Below are positions 45,150 to 56,300 of a DNA stretch of 64,000 bases, piece by piece. The notes below the pieces were generated by a model. The model worked only from the letters and a program-made list of their open reading frames with translations, searched no databases and had not been told where the DNA came from. Within the stretch, counting starts at the first letter, position 1; each line of letters starts with the position of its first letter. A program made the translations under genes and the position numbers. Source of the stretch: Salinispora oceanensis. Lineage in GTDB: Bacteria > Actinomycetota > Actinomycetes > Mycobacteriales > Micromonosporaceae. The stretch is taken from contig NZ_KB911579.1 in the NCBI RefSeq assembly GCF_000383575.1, forward strand, positions 4,983,424 through 5,047,423, written 5' to 3'.

Positions 45150-46441
45150 AGGAGCTCCCCGGTGAGGACGACCACCGGATTGGTGGCCGCGAGACGGATC
45201 GACCCGCCGGGCAGGTCGGCGAGGCGGGCGGCGGAGAGTTGGACACCGTTGACCGTGTAGCCGGCGGCACGCAGCACGTCCCGGGCCGGGGCGACCCGGT
45301 CCAGCGCGGCGAGCGCGACGAGCACCCGCGCCGGCCGGCGGGCCGCCACCGCGGCGAGCACCCCGGTGCCGCCCCCGCCGACGAAGACCGCGTCGGCGTC
45401 GGGGAGCCCGCCCAGGGCGGCCGGGGCGGCGCCGGGAACCACCCGTACGTCCACGCCGTGCCGAGCGGCGTTGCCGTGAACCAGGTCCACGGCGGCCGGA
45501 TCCCGCTCAACCGCGACGACGGCCGCACCGAGCAGGGCACACTCGATGCCCACCGAGCCGCTGCCGGCACCCACGTCCCACACCAGCCGGCCGAGCCGGG
45601 GCCGCAGCCCGGCCACGACCAGCGCCCGCACCTCCGCCTTGGTAATCATCGAGTCGCGGTGCCGGTACGCCCCCTCGGGCAGCGCCCACCCGGCGGCCGG
45701 GGCGGCGGCCGGCTGGTTGTCCACCCGGGCCGCTCCGACCGGTCCGGGGGCGAGGCTCAGCAGCACGTGCGGATCGGTCCAGCTACCGGCCGCCGCCTCC
45801 GCCGGGGTCATCCAGGTGATCCGTTCGGCGTCGGTGCCGAGGTGCTCGGCCACCACCAGCCGACGCGACCAGCCGGCCAGACCGGCACCGAGCTCCGCGG
45901 CCCCCGCGCCCGGCGCGGTGAGCACCGCGACCCGGGGCAGCGCCCGGCAGGCGTTGAGCGCCTCCCGGACATCCCGGCCATGGGCGCTGACCACGGCCGC
46001 GCCGTCCCAGGAGAGCCCGGCGCGGGCGAACGCGGCGGCGACGCTGGACACCGCCGGTAACACCCGCACCGGCAGCCCGGCCGCCCGCAGTCGCCGCACG
46101 ATCCCGAAGCAGCCCGGATCACCGCTGGCGAGGACGACGGCCGGGGTGCCGGCGGCAACCGCGGTGGTGAGCCGCTCCAGGGCCGGCACCAACGGACCGA
46201 GCACGACCGTCTCCACGCCGGCCGGCACCGGCGCGGCCGCCAGGTGCCGGGCCGCACCGACCACGAGCCCCGCCCGCGCCAGCTCGGCGGCGAGGGCGGG
46301 GTGCGCCGGGTTGCCGGCGGCGTCCACACCGGCCACCGTCACCACCGTCGCTCCGACTCCGGCACCGGCACCATTGACGACGGAGTCACCGGCGCCGTCG
46401 GCACCGGTCCCCCGCCGATCCACCCCCGGCGTACCTGTCAC
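45146..46441 (-). CDS. cobL: Precorrin-6Y C5,15-methyltransferase (decarboxylating)
   Basis: 431 residues: N-terminal CbiE-like tetrapyrrole methylase (VVLASGDPGCFGI) and C-terminal CbiT-like SAM domain (ALPEGAYRHRDSMITKAEVR, VWDVGAGSGSVGIECAL). It methylates C-5 and C-15 and decarboxylates the acetate on ring C. GTG at 46441 overlaps the cbiD stop (GTGA); an ATG at 46471 inside cbiD is less likely. The first 30 residues are low-complexity. Confidence 0.9.
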   Translation of the reverse strand: MTGTPGVDRRGTGADGAGDSVVNGAGAGVGATVVTVAGVDAAGNPAHPALAAELARAGLVVGAARHLAAAPVPAGVETVVLGPLVPALERLTTAVAAGTPAVVLASGDPGCFGIVRRLRAAGLPVRVLPAVSSVAAAFARAGLSWDGAAVVSAHGRDVREALNACRALPRVAVLTAPGAGAAELGAGLAGWSRRLVVAEHLGTDAERITWMTPAEAAAGSWTDPHVLLSLAPGPVGAARVDNQPAAAPAAGWALPEGAYRHRDSMITKAEVRALVVAGLRPRLGRLVWDVGAGSGSVGIECALLGAAVVAVERDPAAVDLVHGNAARHGVDVRVVPGAAPAALGGLPDADAVFVGGGGTGVLAAVAARRPARVLVALAALDRVAPARDVLRAAGYTVNGVQLSAARLADLPGGSIRLAATNPVVVLTGELL

Positions 46442-47580
46442 CGGGCCCACCGCCCGCTGGCGGCCACGCATCGCCGCCCGGCGAAGTCCACCATCGCCAC
46501 GTCAACGGCGACGGCGTCCCCGGCGAAGCGGCGCAGTACCGCGCGGACCCGACCGCAGAGCAGGTCACCGGCGGGGCCGAGCAGGCCGGCGGCCTCCCAC
46601 AACTCGTACGCGTGCCGGCCGGTGTTAGCGGCGGTGACGGCGGCGGCCAGCTCGGCGGCGCCGCCCGCCTCGATGGTGACGGCACCGAGGAGTGACAGAT
46701 CCACCTTGGAGCGGGTGTAGTGGGTCATCAGCACCCCGGCGGCGAGCTTGGCCAGCTTGCCAGCCATCCCGACAAAGGCCACTCCGGACATTCCGTGGGT
46801 GACCGCGGCGGTGACCGCCGCACCGGTGAAGTCACCCACCTCCACGAAGCACACCTCGGGCAGCTCCGGCAGCAGCGCACGGGCGGCCCGCTCGGTCCGC
46901 CCACCCGTGCACAGCACCACGGTCGACTCTCCCTGAGCGGCCGCCACCTGTACGGCCTGCACGACACTGGCCCGCCAGGACGCGGTGGAGAAGGGTCTGA
47001 CGACGCCGGTCGTACCGAGGATCGAGATGCCGCCGAGGATGCCGAGCCGGCGGTTCGTGGTCTTCCGGGCCATGATCTCGCCACCCGGGACACTGATCAC
47101 CACCCGGACGCCGCGGACGGCCACATCGACCAGCTCGGCGACCGCCGCGCCGATCATCTGGCGCGGGGTGTCGTTGATCGCCGGTCCGCCGACGGGCAGT
47201 CCCAACCCCGGCTTGGTCACCGTGCCCACCCCGGGCCCACCCACCAGGGCCAGCCCCGGGACCCGTCGCCAGCCGACCGTGGCGGTCAGCTCGGCGCCGT
47301 GGGTGACGTCCGGGTCATCGCCAGCATCCTTGACCACCACCGCCTCGGCGCCGCCGGCCGTACGGCCGCAGCGGGCCACCGGGAAGCACACCCGCCGCCC
47401 GGCCGGCAGTCCGATCTCGACCTGCTCCGGCGACACGCCGGTGACCAGGGCGGTCAGCGCAGCCTTCGTCGCGGCCGTCGCGCAGGCGCCGGTGGTCCAG
47501 CCGGTGCGAAGCGCCACGGGCCGGACCTTCGCGGTACGCGGCAGGTCCGGCTCACGCAACGGCGGCACCTCGTAGGCCAT
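46438..47580 (-). CDS. cbiD: Cobalt-precorrin-5B C1-methyltransferase
   Basis: 380 residues. CbiD hallmarks are LRTGWTTGACATAATKAAL near the start, the VVKDAGDDPDVTHGAE segment, and LGILGGISILGTTGVV with PFS. CbiD methylates C-1 in the cobalt-early (anaerobic) route. ATG at 47580 overlaps the cobM stop (TGATG); the longer frame upstream lies antisense-like within cobM and is not used. Its presence beside cobN is notable. Confidence 0.92.
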   Translation of the reverse strand: MAYEVPPLREPDLPRTAKVRPVALRTGWTTGACATAATKAALTALVTGVSPEQVEIGLPAGRRVCFPVARCGRTAGGAEAVVVKDAGDDPDVTHGAELTATVGWRRVPGLALVGGPGVGTVTKPGLGLPVGGPAINDTPRQMIGAAVAELVDVAVRGVRVVISVPGGEIMARKTTNRRLGILGGISILGTTGVVRPFSTASWRASVVQAVQVAAAQGESTVVLCTGGRTERAARALLPELPEVCFVEVGDFTGAAVTAAVTHGMSGVAFVGMAGKLAKLAAGVLMTHYTRSKVDLSLLGAVTIEAGGAAELAAAVTAANTGRHAYELWEAAGLLGPAGDLLCGRVRAVLRRFAGDAVAVDVAMVDFAGRRCVAASGRWAR

Positions 47581-48401
47581 CAGGTCGGCCGTTCCGCCCG
47601 AGCGGTGACCCCCTGGCGAAGGGCGGCCCGCGCGGCCGGTTCCGCCCGCCGGTGACCGTGAAAGTGCCCCGGATGGTAGAGGTGCGAACGGGTACCGGCG
47701 GCCGCCAGCGCCGGCCCGACCAGGATGAGGGTGTGCTTCCAGAGCCGGTGTTCCTTGACCGTCGCCGCGAGGGTGCCGACGGTACAGGGCGCCACCAGCT
47801 CGTCCGGCCAGGTCGCCTGATACGCCACGACCGCCGGGGTGTCGGCCGAATACCCCCCGGCGAGCAGCTCGGCCTGCACCTGACCGGAGCGGGCGGCGGA
47901 GAGGAACAACGCCATCGTCGTGCCGTGCCGGGCGAACTCGCGCACCCGCTCCCCCGGCGGCATCGGCGTCTTCCCACCCTCCAGCCGGGTGAGGATGACC
48001 GACTGGGCGATCTCGGGAACGGTCAGCTCCCGACCGATCCGGGCGGCGACCGCGGTGAACGAGGAGACCCCCGGCACGATCTCCACGGCCAGCCCGAGCG
48101 CCCGACACAGGTCAAGCTGCTCCTGCACCGCGCCCCACAGCGCCGGATCGCCCGAGTGGATCCGGGCCACGGTCAACCCGTCGGCGGCGGCTCGTCGAAA
48201 CAGGGGCAGCACCCCCTCCATCGGCAGCCGCGACGAGTCGACGATCTCGGCGTCCGGTCGGGCGTGCGTCAGCACGTCGGCGTGGACCAGGCTGGCCGCC
48301 CAGACCACCACGTCGGCGGCGGCGATCACCCGGGCCGCGCGCAGGGTCAGCAGATCCGCCGCGCCGGGTCCCGCACCCACGAACCAGATGGTGCCGCTCA
48401 C
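47580..48401 (-). CDS. cobM: Precorrin-4 C11-methyltransferase
   Basis: A 273-residue CobM/CbiF: WFVGAGPGAADLLTLRA, HSGDPALWGA, VPGVSSFTAVAARIGRELT and the C-terminal TLILVGPAL. The last 30 residues are a His/Arg-rich extension (HLYHPGHFHGHRR). GTG overlaps the cobI stop (GTGA). Confidence 0.92.
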   Translation of the reverse strand: MSGTIWFVGAGPGAADLLTLRAARVIAAADVVVWAASLVHADVLTHARPDAEIVDSSRLPMEGVLPLFRRAAADGLTVARIHSGDPALWGAVQEQLDLCRALGLAVEIVPGVSSFTAVAARIGRELTVPEIAQSVILTRLEGGKTPMPPGERVREFARHGTTMALFLSAARSGQVQAELLAGGYSADTPAVVAYQATWPDELVAPCTVGTLAATVKEHRLWKHTLILVGPALAAAGTRSHLYHPGHFHGHRRAEPAARAALRQGVTARAERPT

Positions 48402-49141
48402 AGTTTCCCCCCTCGGCGGTCCCGGCGGGCCGGGACCAGCAGTGTCGACAGGTACGGCGGGTCGTCGCCGGCCTCGGTGGCCGGACCGACGCGGTCGCCG
48501 GCCAGGCCCAGCCCGCTACCCAGCACCGCGTCGGTGAGTCGACCCTGCCGGCGGAGCTCGGCCAGCAACTCCGGGTGCCGCCGCCACCCCTTGTAGGCGA
48601 CGACCGTGCCCGGCCCGGCGACCGCGTCGGCGAAGAGCGCCAGCCCGGCGGTGGCCGGCAGCAGGGTCAGTGGCTCTCGCCCCTCGCAGAGTGGAACTCC
48701 GCTTCTGGCGGCGAGTTCCTGCATGGCAGTTATGCCGGGGACGGTGTGCACGGCGACCGCCGGCCGCAGTTCGCGGAGGGTCTGCGCCAGATAGCCGAAG
48801 GTGGAGTAGACGTTGGGGTCGCCGATGGTGGCGAAGGCCAGAGCCCGGGCGCCATCGTCAACGGCGGTGGCGACCGCCTGCGCGGCGGCGTTCCACGCGC
48901 TCTCCCGCCGTCGGGTCACCCCACCCCGGTCGTCCAGGGCGAACGGCAGCCGGCGCAGCCGCTCCGGCGGAAGGTACGGGGCGATCGTGGTCTCGGCCCG
49001 GCCGGGAGTCACGGCGCCCGCCGGCCGGTCCAGCACGGGTACGAAGACCACGTCAGCCTCGCGCAGCACCCGTACCGCGCGCACGGTGAGTAGCTCGGGG
49101 TCGCCGGGGCCCACCCCGACCCCGGTCAGCGTCACGGTCAT
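48398..49141 (-). CDS. cobI: Precorrin-2 C20-methyltransferase
   Basis: 247 residues, CobI/CbiL: GVGVGPGDPELLTVRAVR, ATIGDPNVYSTFGYL and VPGITAMQELAARSG. The ATG overlaps the cobB stop (ATGA). In many actinomycetes cobI is fused to cobJ; here cobJ is fused to cbiG instead. Confidence 0.92.
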   Translation of the reverse strand: MTVTLTGVGVGPGDPELLTVRAVRVLREADVVFVPVLDRPAGAVTPGRAETTIAPYLPPERLRRLPFALDDRGGVTRRRESAWNAAAQAVATAVDDGARALAFATIGDPNVYSTFGYLAQTLRELRPAVAVHTVPGITAMQELAARSGVPLCEGREPLTLLPATAGLALFADAVAGPGTVVAYKGWRRHPELLAELRRQGRLTDAVLGSGLGLAGDRVGPATEAGDDPPYLSTLLVPARRDRRGGKL

Positions 49142-50493
49142 CGGGTCGCCGCCGCTACCAGCCGCCGGGCTGCTCGGGGCTGGCCGGCCCAGTGGGTGTG
49201 CAGGTATGAGGCGTGGATCCGGCCGGCGACGAAGCCGTGCGCGGCCCCGTCCCAGCGCCATGCCGGCTGCTCACCATGACCGGGATCGGTGCCGGTGCGG
49301 TGGAACTCGTGCCCACGAACCAGGTCACCGGCGGCGTGCGGCACCGAATCGGCGGCGGCGACCGCCGCCCGGTAGCCAAGGGTAAGCCGTCCGGTCATCC
49401 GGGCGGTCAGGTCAAGTCGGCCGCACATCGGCACCCCGTCCAGTTCGCGTCCCAGATAGAGCAGTCCGGCGCACTCGGCCACCACCGGTCCGTCGAAGGC
49501 GGCCAGATCGGCGCGCAGCCCGGTGTTGGCGGCGAGCGCCTCCACGTACATCTCGGGAAACCCGCCGCCGACAACCACGGCCCGGGTATCGGCGGGCAGC
49601 GCCTCAGCTCGCAGCGGATCGAACGGCACAACGGTGGCACCGGCGGCCGTGAGCAGCTCGGTCGTCTCGGTGTAGCCGAAGGTGAAGGCCGGGCCACCGG
49701 CGACGGCTACCACCGGCCGGTCGGTTCCGACCGGGCCGCCGACGGCGGCGGTCGGGTCCCAGGCCGGCGCGGTCAGTGGCGGCGCGCTTCGGGCCAACTC
49801 CAGCACCGCGTCGAGGTCCACCGTCGCTCCCACCAGGTCGGCCAGTGCGTCAACCACGGCGATCGACTCGGCGGCCCGCTCGGCGACCGGCACCAGGCCG
49901 AGGTGGCGGGCGGGGGCGGCGACCTCGGCGGCCCGGGTGACCGCGCCCAGCACCGGTACGCCGCCCTCGGCCAGGGCCTCGCGCAGCAACGACTCGTGCC
50001 GGGGCGAGCCGACCCGGTTGAGCACCACCCCGCCGATTCGCACCGCCGGGTCGAAGGCACCCATTCCGAGGGCCAGGGCGGCGGCGCTGCGCCCCTGACC
50101 AGTGGTGTCGAGCACCAGCAGCACGGGCGCGGCGACGAGCCGGGCGACGTGGGCGGTGGAGGCGTACCCGCGGTGGCCGACCGCACCGTCGTGCAGCCCC
50201 ATCACCCCCTCGATCACCGCGATGTCGGCGGGACGGGGCATGGCTGCGCCGTACCGCAGCAGACCGGTGATCCGCTCCTCCCCCACCAGCCACGGGTCGA
50301 GGTTGCGGCCGGGTCGGCCGGCGGCGAGGGCGTGGTAGCCGGGGTCGATGTAGTCCGGACCGACCTTGTGTGGACTGACCAGGTGGCCCCGACGGCGCAG
50401 CGCGGCGAGCAGCCCGGTGGCGATCGTGGTCTTGCCGTGGCCGCTGGCCGGCGCGGCGACCACGACCCGCGGCAGGGACCAGGGGACGCTCAC
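49138..50493 (-). CDS. cobB: Cobyrinic / hydrogenobyrinic acid a,c-diamide synthase
   Basis: 451 residues. N-terminal dethiobiotin-synthetase-like ATPase (ASGHGKTTIATGLLAAL, KVGPDYIDPGYH, GVMGLHDG) and C-terminal class I glutamine amidotransferase domain with the Cys in VVAECAGLLYLG and the His in GHEFH. It amidates the a and c side chains. The GTG overlaps the cobO stop. Confidence 0.92.
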   Translation of the reverse strand: MSVPWSLPRVVVAAPASGHGKTTIATGLLAALRRRGHLVSPHKVGPDYIDPGYHALAAGRPGRNLDPWLVGEERITGLLRYGAAMPRPADIAVIEGVMGLHDGAVGHRGYASTAHVARLVAAPVLLVLDTTGQGRSAAALALGMGAFDPAVRIGGVVLNRVGSPRHESLLREALAEGGVPVLGAVTRAAEVAAPARHLGLVPVAERAAESIAVVDALADLVGATVDLDAVLELARSAPPLTAPAWDPTAAVGGPVGTDRPVVAVAGGPAFTFGYTETTELLTAAGATVVPFDPLRAEALPADTRAVVVGGGFPEMYVEALAANTGLRADLAAFDGPVVAECAGLLYLGRELDGVPMCGRLDLTARMTGRLTLGYRAAVAAADSVPHAAGDLVRGHEFHRTGTDPGHGEQPAWRWDGAAHGFVAGRIHASYLHTHWAGQPRAARRLVAAATR

Positions 50494-51101
50494 CACTCGA
50501 TGCCCTTCTGGCCCTTCTGGCCGGCGTCCATCGGATGCTTCACCTTGGTCAGCTCGGCAACCAGGTCGGCGGCGGCCACCAGGCGCGGGTCGGCGTCCCG
50601 ACCGGTGATGACGACGTGTTGAAAACCGGGTCGGGTGGTGAGGGTGTCGACCACCTCGGCGACGTCCACCCAGCCCCACTTCATCGGGTAGGTGAACTCG
50701 TCGAGCACGTAGAGGCCGTACCGCTGGGCGGCCAGGTCACGCTGGATCTGCCGCCACCCCTCGCGGGCGTCGGCGGCGTGGTCGGCCGCGCCGTCGCGCT
50801 GGATCCAGGACCAGCCCTCACCCATCTTGTGCCAGCTCACCGGGGCGCCCTGACCGGTCTGCTCGTGCACCTCGCCGAGGGCGCGGAAGGCGCTCTCCTC
50901 GCCCACCCGCCACTTGGCGCTCTTGACGAACTGGAACACCCCGATCGGCAGTCCCGCGGTCCAGGCCCGCAGCGCGAGACCGAAGGCGGCGGTGGACTTC
51001 CCCTTCATCGATCCGGTGTGGACGATCAACAATGGGCGATTTCGCCGCTGCCGGGTCGTGAGCCCGTCGGCCGGCACATGCGTCGGCTTACCCTGCGGCA
51101 T
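50490..51101 (-). CDS. cobO: Cob(I)yrinic acid a,c-diamide adenosyltransferase
   Basis: 203 residues, BtuR/CobO family. The P-loop TGSMKGKSTAA (residues 29-39), FVKSAKW and LDEFTYPMKWGW are characteristic. It transfers the adenosyl group of ATP to the reduced corrinoid. The ATG overlaps the chelatase stop (TGATG). Confidence 0.93.
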   Translation of the reverse strand: MPQGKPTHVPADGLTTRQRRNRPLLIVHTGSMKGKSTAAFGLALRAWTAGLPIGVFQFVKSAKWRVGEESAFRALGEVHEQTGQGAPVSWHKMGEGWSWIQRDGAADHAADAREGWRQIQRDLAAQRYGLYVLDEFTYPMKWGWVDVAEVVDTLTTRPGFQHVVITGRDADPRLVAAADLVAELTKVKHPMDAGQKGQKGIEW

Positions 51102-53323
51102 CAGCGCACGCTCCGCTCGGCGGCGACACCGGCGGTCGCCAGGGCCGCCAACGGGGCGGTCGTCACGGTGGGCAGGGGGTGGTGGGCGGCGGCCAACTGG
51201 GTGGCCAGGCGGCGGGCCAGATCGAGGCGGACGGGGCCGGACTCGCAGTCCACGACGACACAGGGCGCGCCGGTCGCCCGTAGCACCGCCGCCGCCCGCG
51301 CCGCGCGGGGCAACGGGTCGGCGCCGGCGGTGGCCCGACCATCGGTCAGGACCAGGGTCAACGGTTGCCGGCGGGGGTCCCGCAGGCGCTCCACCCGCAG
51401 CAGCTCGGCGGCGGCGAGCAGGCCCTCCGCGAGCGGGGTACGCCCGCCGGTGGGCAGCTCGGCCAGCCGGGTGGAGGCGGCGAGCACCGAGGCGGTAGCG
51501 GGCAGCAGGACCTGCGCGCCAGCACCACGGAAGGCGACCACCGCCACCTTGTCGCGGCGCTGGTAGGCGTCGGTGAGCAGGGCGAGCACCGCGCCCTTGA
51601 CGGCACTCATCCGCTGCCGGGCACCCATCGAACCGCTGGCGTCCACCACGAAGAGCACCAGGTTGCCCGCCCGCCCCTCCCGAACGGCCTCCCGTACGTC
51701 AACCGGGTGTATCCGCAGCGGTCCACCCGTCCGTCCCCGGGCGACCTGGTGTCCGGCGGCGGCCCGGACCGTCGCCGGCAGGTGCAGCGCACCGAGGCGG
51801 CCAGCCGGCACCCGGGCGCCGGTGGTGCGGCCACGCCCGGTCCGCGCCCGCGACCGCCGGCCCGGCACCCCCTCGCCGATGCCCGGCACGGTGAACAACC
51901 GCGCCCGGAGCCCGAGCTGCGGCGCGGCCACCGGGTGCGGGACCCCACCCGGATGGGCGTCCCCGCTCGGATGCGCGGACTGGGTGGCACCGTCCTCGGG
52001 GCCTACGGGCCGTTCCGAACCGGACGGGTCAGCCATCGAGTCGGCGCTGCCACCGGGACGGATGTCTGCCGCGGAGCCGCTGTCCGGCTCGGGCCCGGTG
52101 TCGCCAGCCGGGCCGCCCGCACCACTGGGACCGGTGTCCCCGCCCGAGCCGCCGTCGGGTGTGGTGCCGCCCCCCGGACCACCGTCGGGACCGGCGTCAT
52201 CTCCCGGACCACGGTCGGGACCGGGGTCGTCGTCCGGGTCATCGGGATGCTCCTCCTGCGCCCGGTTCAGCGCCTCGTCGAGGCGTTGTTCGTCCAGTCC
52301 CGGCGGGTCGAACGGGTCCCGGCGGCGACGGTGCGGCAGAGCGAGCCGGGCGGCCACCCGGACATCTTCCGCGGTCACCCGGTCCCGGCGCTGCCAGGCG
52401 GCGTGCGCCACAGCCGTCCGGGCGGTGACGATGTCGGCCCGCATCCCGTCCACGTCGAACGCCGCACAGACCTCGGCGATCTGCCGTAGTGCCGCGTCGG
52501 TCAGCACCACCCGGTCCAGCCGGGCGCGGGCGTCGGCCACCCGCCCGGCGACCGCCGCGTCCTCCCCCGCCCAGCGGGCGGCGAAACCGGCCGGGTCCGC
52601 GTCGGCGTCGAGTCGGCGACGCACCACCTCCACCCGTACGGCCGGGTCGCGGCTGGCCGTCACCTCCACGGTCAGCCCGAACCGGTCGAGGAATTGTGGA
52701 CGCAGCTCCCCCTCCTCCGGGTTCATCGTGCCGACCAGCAGAAACCGGGCCGCGTGGCGGACCGACACGCCCTCCCGCTCCACGTGGCAGCGCCCCATCG
52801 CGGCGGCGTCCAACAGCAGGTCAACCAGATGGTCGTGGAGCAGGTTCACCTCGTCGACGTAGAGCACCCCCCGGTGGGCGGCGGCGAGCAGGCCGGGCTC
52901 GTAGGCGCGGACCCCGTCGGCGAGCACCCGCTCCAGGTCGAGCGAGCCGACCACCCGGTCCTCGGCGGCGCCGACCGGCAGCTCGACCAACGCGGCCGGG
53001 CGACGTTCGGTCGCCGGCGCCGCCGGGTGGGGCCCGTCCGGGCAGCCGGGGTCGGGCGTCCGCGGATCGCAGGCGAACCGGCAGCCGGCGACCCGGACCA
53101 CCGGCGGCAGCAGGGCGGCGAGGGCGCGCACCGCGGTCGACTTGGCGGTGCCCTTCTCGCCCCGCACCAGCACCCCGCCGATCGTCGGGTTGACCGCGTT
53201 CAGCAACAGCGCCAGGCGCATGTCGGCCATGCCGAGTACGGCCGAGAACGGGTAGTTCGCCCCGGGGGCCTCCGGTCGCGGCGGCCGTGGGACCCGCAGG
53301 CCCGGTTCACTCGTCGTGCTCAT
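51101..53323 (-). CDS. ChlI/ChlD-like fused AAA+/vWA cobaltochelatase subunit
   Basis: 740 residues. Residues 20-350 are an AAA+ motor (Walker [10 protein letters not shown], Walker [10 protein letters not shown], sensor GTMNPEEG), then an acidic Asp/Gly/Pro/Ser-rich linker of about 110 residues, and a C-terminal von Willebrand A domain with MIDAS DASGSMG. It resembles single-chain magnesium-chelatase BchI/BchD fusions and would supply the ATPase for CobN, replacing CobS/CobT. The ATG overlaps the cobN stop (ATGA). Confidence 0.88.
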   Translation of the reverse strand: MSTTSEPGLRVPRPPRPEAPGANYPFSAVLGMADMRLALLLNAVNPTIGGVLVRGEKGTAKSTAVRALAALLPPVVRVAGCRFACDPRTPDPGCPDGPHPAAPATERRPAALVELPVGAAEDRVVGSLDLERVLADGVRAYEPGLLAAAHRGVLYVDEVNLLHDHLVDLLLDAAAMGRCHVEREGVSVRHAARFLLVGTMNPEEGELRPQFLDRFGLTVEVTASRDPAVRVEVVRRRLDADADPAGFAARWAGEDAAVAGRVADARARLDRVVLTDAALRQIAEVCAAFDVDGMRADIVTARTAVAHAAWQRRDRVTAEDVRVAARLALPHRRRRDPFDPPGLDEQRLDEALNRAQEEHPDDPDDDPGPDRGPGDDAGPDGGPGGGTTPDGGSGGDTGPSGAGGPAGDTGPEPDSGSAADIRPGGSADSMADPSGSERPVGPEDGATQSAHPSGDAHPGGVPHPVAAPQLGLRARLFTVPGIGEGVPGRRSRARTGRGRTTGARVPAGRLGALHLPATVRAAAGHQVARGRTGGPLRIHPVDVREAVREGRAGNLVLFVVDASGSMGARQRMSAVKGAVLALLTDAYQRRDKVAVVAFRGAGAQVLLPATASVLAASTRLAELPTGGRTPLAEGLLAAAELLRVERLRDPRRQPLTLVLTDGRATAGADPLPRAARAAAVLRATGAPCVVVDCESGPVRLDLARRLATQLAAAHHPLPTVTTAPLAALATAGVAAERSVR

Positions 53324-56300
53324 CCGCGGTCCTCCAGATCACCCTCGCTGGCCAGATACGTCTCCCGGAGCCGCTCCAGGGTGCTCGGCTCCGGCTTTGC
53401 CCACAGCCCCCGGTCGGCGGCCTCAAGCAGCCGTTCGGTCATGCCGCGCAGCGCCCACGGGTTGGACCGCTCCAGGAACTCCCGGGTCTCTTCGTCAAAC
53501 AGGTACGCCTCGGCGAGCCGCTCGTACATCCAGTCGTCGACCACGCCCGCGGTGGCGTCGTAGCCGAACAGGTAGTCGACGGTGGCCGCCAGCTCGAAGG
53601 CGCCCTTGTAGCCGTGCCGGCGCATCGCCGCGATCCACCTCGGGTTGACCACCCGGGCCCGGAACACCCGGCGGGTCTCCTCGCTGAGGGTGCGGGTCCG
53701 CACGTCGTGCGGCATCGCCGAGTCGCCGACGTACGCGGCCGGGGCGGCACCGGTGAGGTGCCGGACCATCGCCACCATCCCGCCGTGGTACTGGAAGTAG
53801 TCGTCGGAGTCGACGATGTCGTGCTCCCGGGTGTCCTGGTTCTTCACCGCCACGGCGATCCGCGCGAAGGCGCGTTCCATGTCGGTGCGGGCCTCCCGGC
53901 CGTCCAGCCCCCGCCCGTACGCGTAGCCGCCCCACACCGCGTACACCTCGGCCAGGTCGGCGTCGCTGCGCCAGTTCCGGGCGTCGATCAGCGGAAGCAG
54001 CCCGGCCCCGTAGGCGCCCGGCTTCGACCCGAAGATCCGGGCGGTGGCCCGGCGCTCGTCGCCGTGCCCGGCGAGGTCCTCGGCCACGTGCGCCCGGAGG
54101 TGGTTGTCCGCGGCCGACTCGTCCAGCGCGGCCACCTGTCGTACCGCGTCGTCCAGGAGCGCCACCACGTGCGGAAAGGCGTCCCGGAAGAAGCCGGAGA
54201 TGCGGACGGTCACATCGATGCGGGGGCGACCCAACTCGGCCAGAGGCACCACCTCGACCCCGGTCACCCGCCGGGAGCGGTCGTCCCAGGTGGGTCGACA
54301 GCCGAGCAGCGCGAGCACCTCGGCGATGTCGTCGCCCTGCGTCCGCATGGCGCTGGTGCCCCACACGGTGAGCCCGACCGAGCGCGGGTACGCCCCGGTG
54401 TCGGCGAGGTGCCGGCTCAGCAGCGAGTCGGCCAGGGCCACGCCGACATCCCAGGCGTTGCGGCTCGGGATCGCCTTCGGGTCGACCGAGTAGAAGTTGC
54501 GACCGGTGGGCAGCACGTTGACCAGGCCCCGGGTGGGGGAGCCGGACGGACCCGGGGGCACGAACCGCCCACTGAGGGCGGCGAGGGTGTGCGCCAGCTC
54601 GTCGGTGGTGCGCTCCAGCCGCGGCACCAGTTCGGTGGCGCCGAAGCGCAACACCGCGGCGGCCGCCGGAATCGCCCCACCGGTGACCTCGGAGACGACC
54701 TCCTCCGTCCGGTCGGCGGGCCAGCCGAGCGTCTCCATCCCGAGAGCGAGACGCCGGGCCAAACCCTCGATCAGATCGACGGCGTCGGCGGCGGTGCTGG
54801 CGGGCCCATCGGCCGCCTCGGTCAACGGGGCCGGCACCCGCACCCGGGCTCCGGGCGCGGCGAGCAACGCGGACTCGTCCAGGCCGTAGCCGGCGGCGAG
54901 AGCCTGCCGCAGGCCGGGCAGGGCCCGGGTCCCGCCCCACACCTGTGGGGCGCGCAGCACGGCGAGCACCAGGTTGACCCGGGCCTCGCCGACGGGTGCT
55001 TCGGCCAGCACGTGCAGGCCGTCGCGGATCTGCACGTCCTTGACCTCGCAGAGGTAACCGTCGAGGTGCAACACGAAGTCGTCGAAGTCGTCGGCGGCCG
55101 GCATCTCCGACTGGTGCAGATCGTGGTGCAGCTCCGCGGTACGCACCAGCTCCCAGATCTGTCCCCGGACGACGGGCACCTTCGCCGGGTCGAGCGCCTG
55201 CACGGTGGCGTACTCGTCGAGTAGCTGCTCCAGCTTCGCCAGGTCCCCGTAGGTCTCGGCGCGGGCCATCGGCGGCACCAGGTGGTCGACGACGACCGCG
55301 TGCGCGCGGCGCTTGGCCTGCGTCCCCTCTCCCGGGTCGTTGACGATGAACGGGTACACCAGCGGCAGGTCACCGAGGACCGCGTCCGGGGCACAGTCGG
55401 CGGCCAGTCCGAGGCCCTTGCCCGGCAGCCACTCCAGGGTGCCGTGCTTGCCCAGGTGCACCACCGCGTCCGCACCGAAACCGCCCGCCGCGGCGGGGGC
55501 GGCCAGCCACCGGTACGCGGCCAGGTAGTGGTGGCTCGGGGGCAGGTCCGGATCGTGGTAGATGGCGATGGGGTTCTCCCCGAACCCGCGGGGCGGCTGG
55601 ATCAGCAGGACCACGTTGCCGAACCGCAGGCCGGCCAGGACGAGGTCGCCACCGTCGGTGTACAGCTCGCCCGGCGGCTCCCCCCAGTGGCTGACCATGT
55701 CGGCACGCAGTTGCGCCGGCACCTGGTCGAACCACCGCCGGTACGTCTCCCGCGGCACCCGCGCGCTGGCGGCGGCGAGTTGCTCGGGGGTGAGCCACTC
55801 GACGTCGTGGCCGCCGGCGGCGATGAGCGCGTGGATGAGGGCGTCCCCGTCGTCCGGGACCGGCGCCGCGCCGAGGTCGTAGCCGGCGGCGGCGAGCGCG
55901 GCGAGTAGCCGCACCGCGCTGGCCGGGGTGTCCAGGCCGACGGCGTTGCCGACCCGGGAGTGCTTCGTCGGATACGAGCTGAGCACCACCGCCACCCGTT
56001 TGTCGCCGTTCGGCAGGTGCCGCAGCCGGGCGTGCCGGACGGCGATTCCAGCTACCCGCGCAGCGCGCTCCGGCTCTGGTGCGTAGACCGACAGCCCGTC
56101 GGCGTCGAGCTGTTTGAACGAGAACGGCACGGAGATGATCCGCCCGTCGAACTCGGGGATCGCCACCTGCATCGCCGCGTCCAACGGGGACAGCCCGGCG
56201 TCGCTGTCGGCCCACTGCTCCCGCGTGCTGGTGAGGCAGAGCGCCTGGATGACCGGCAGGTCGAGGGCGGCGAGCGCACCCACGTCCCAGGCGTCCTCGT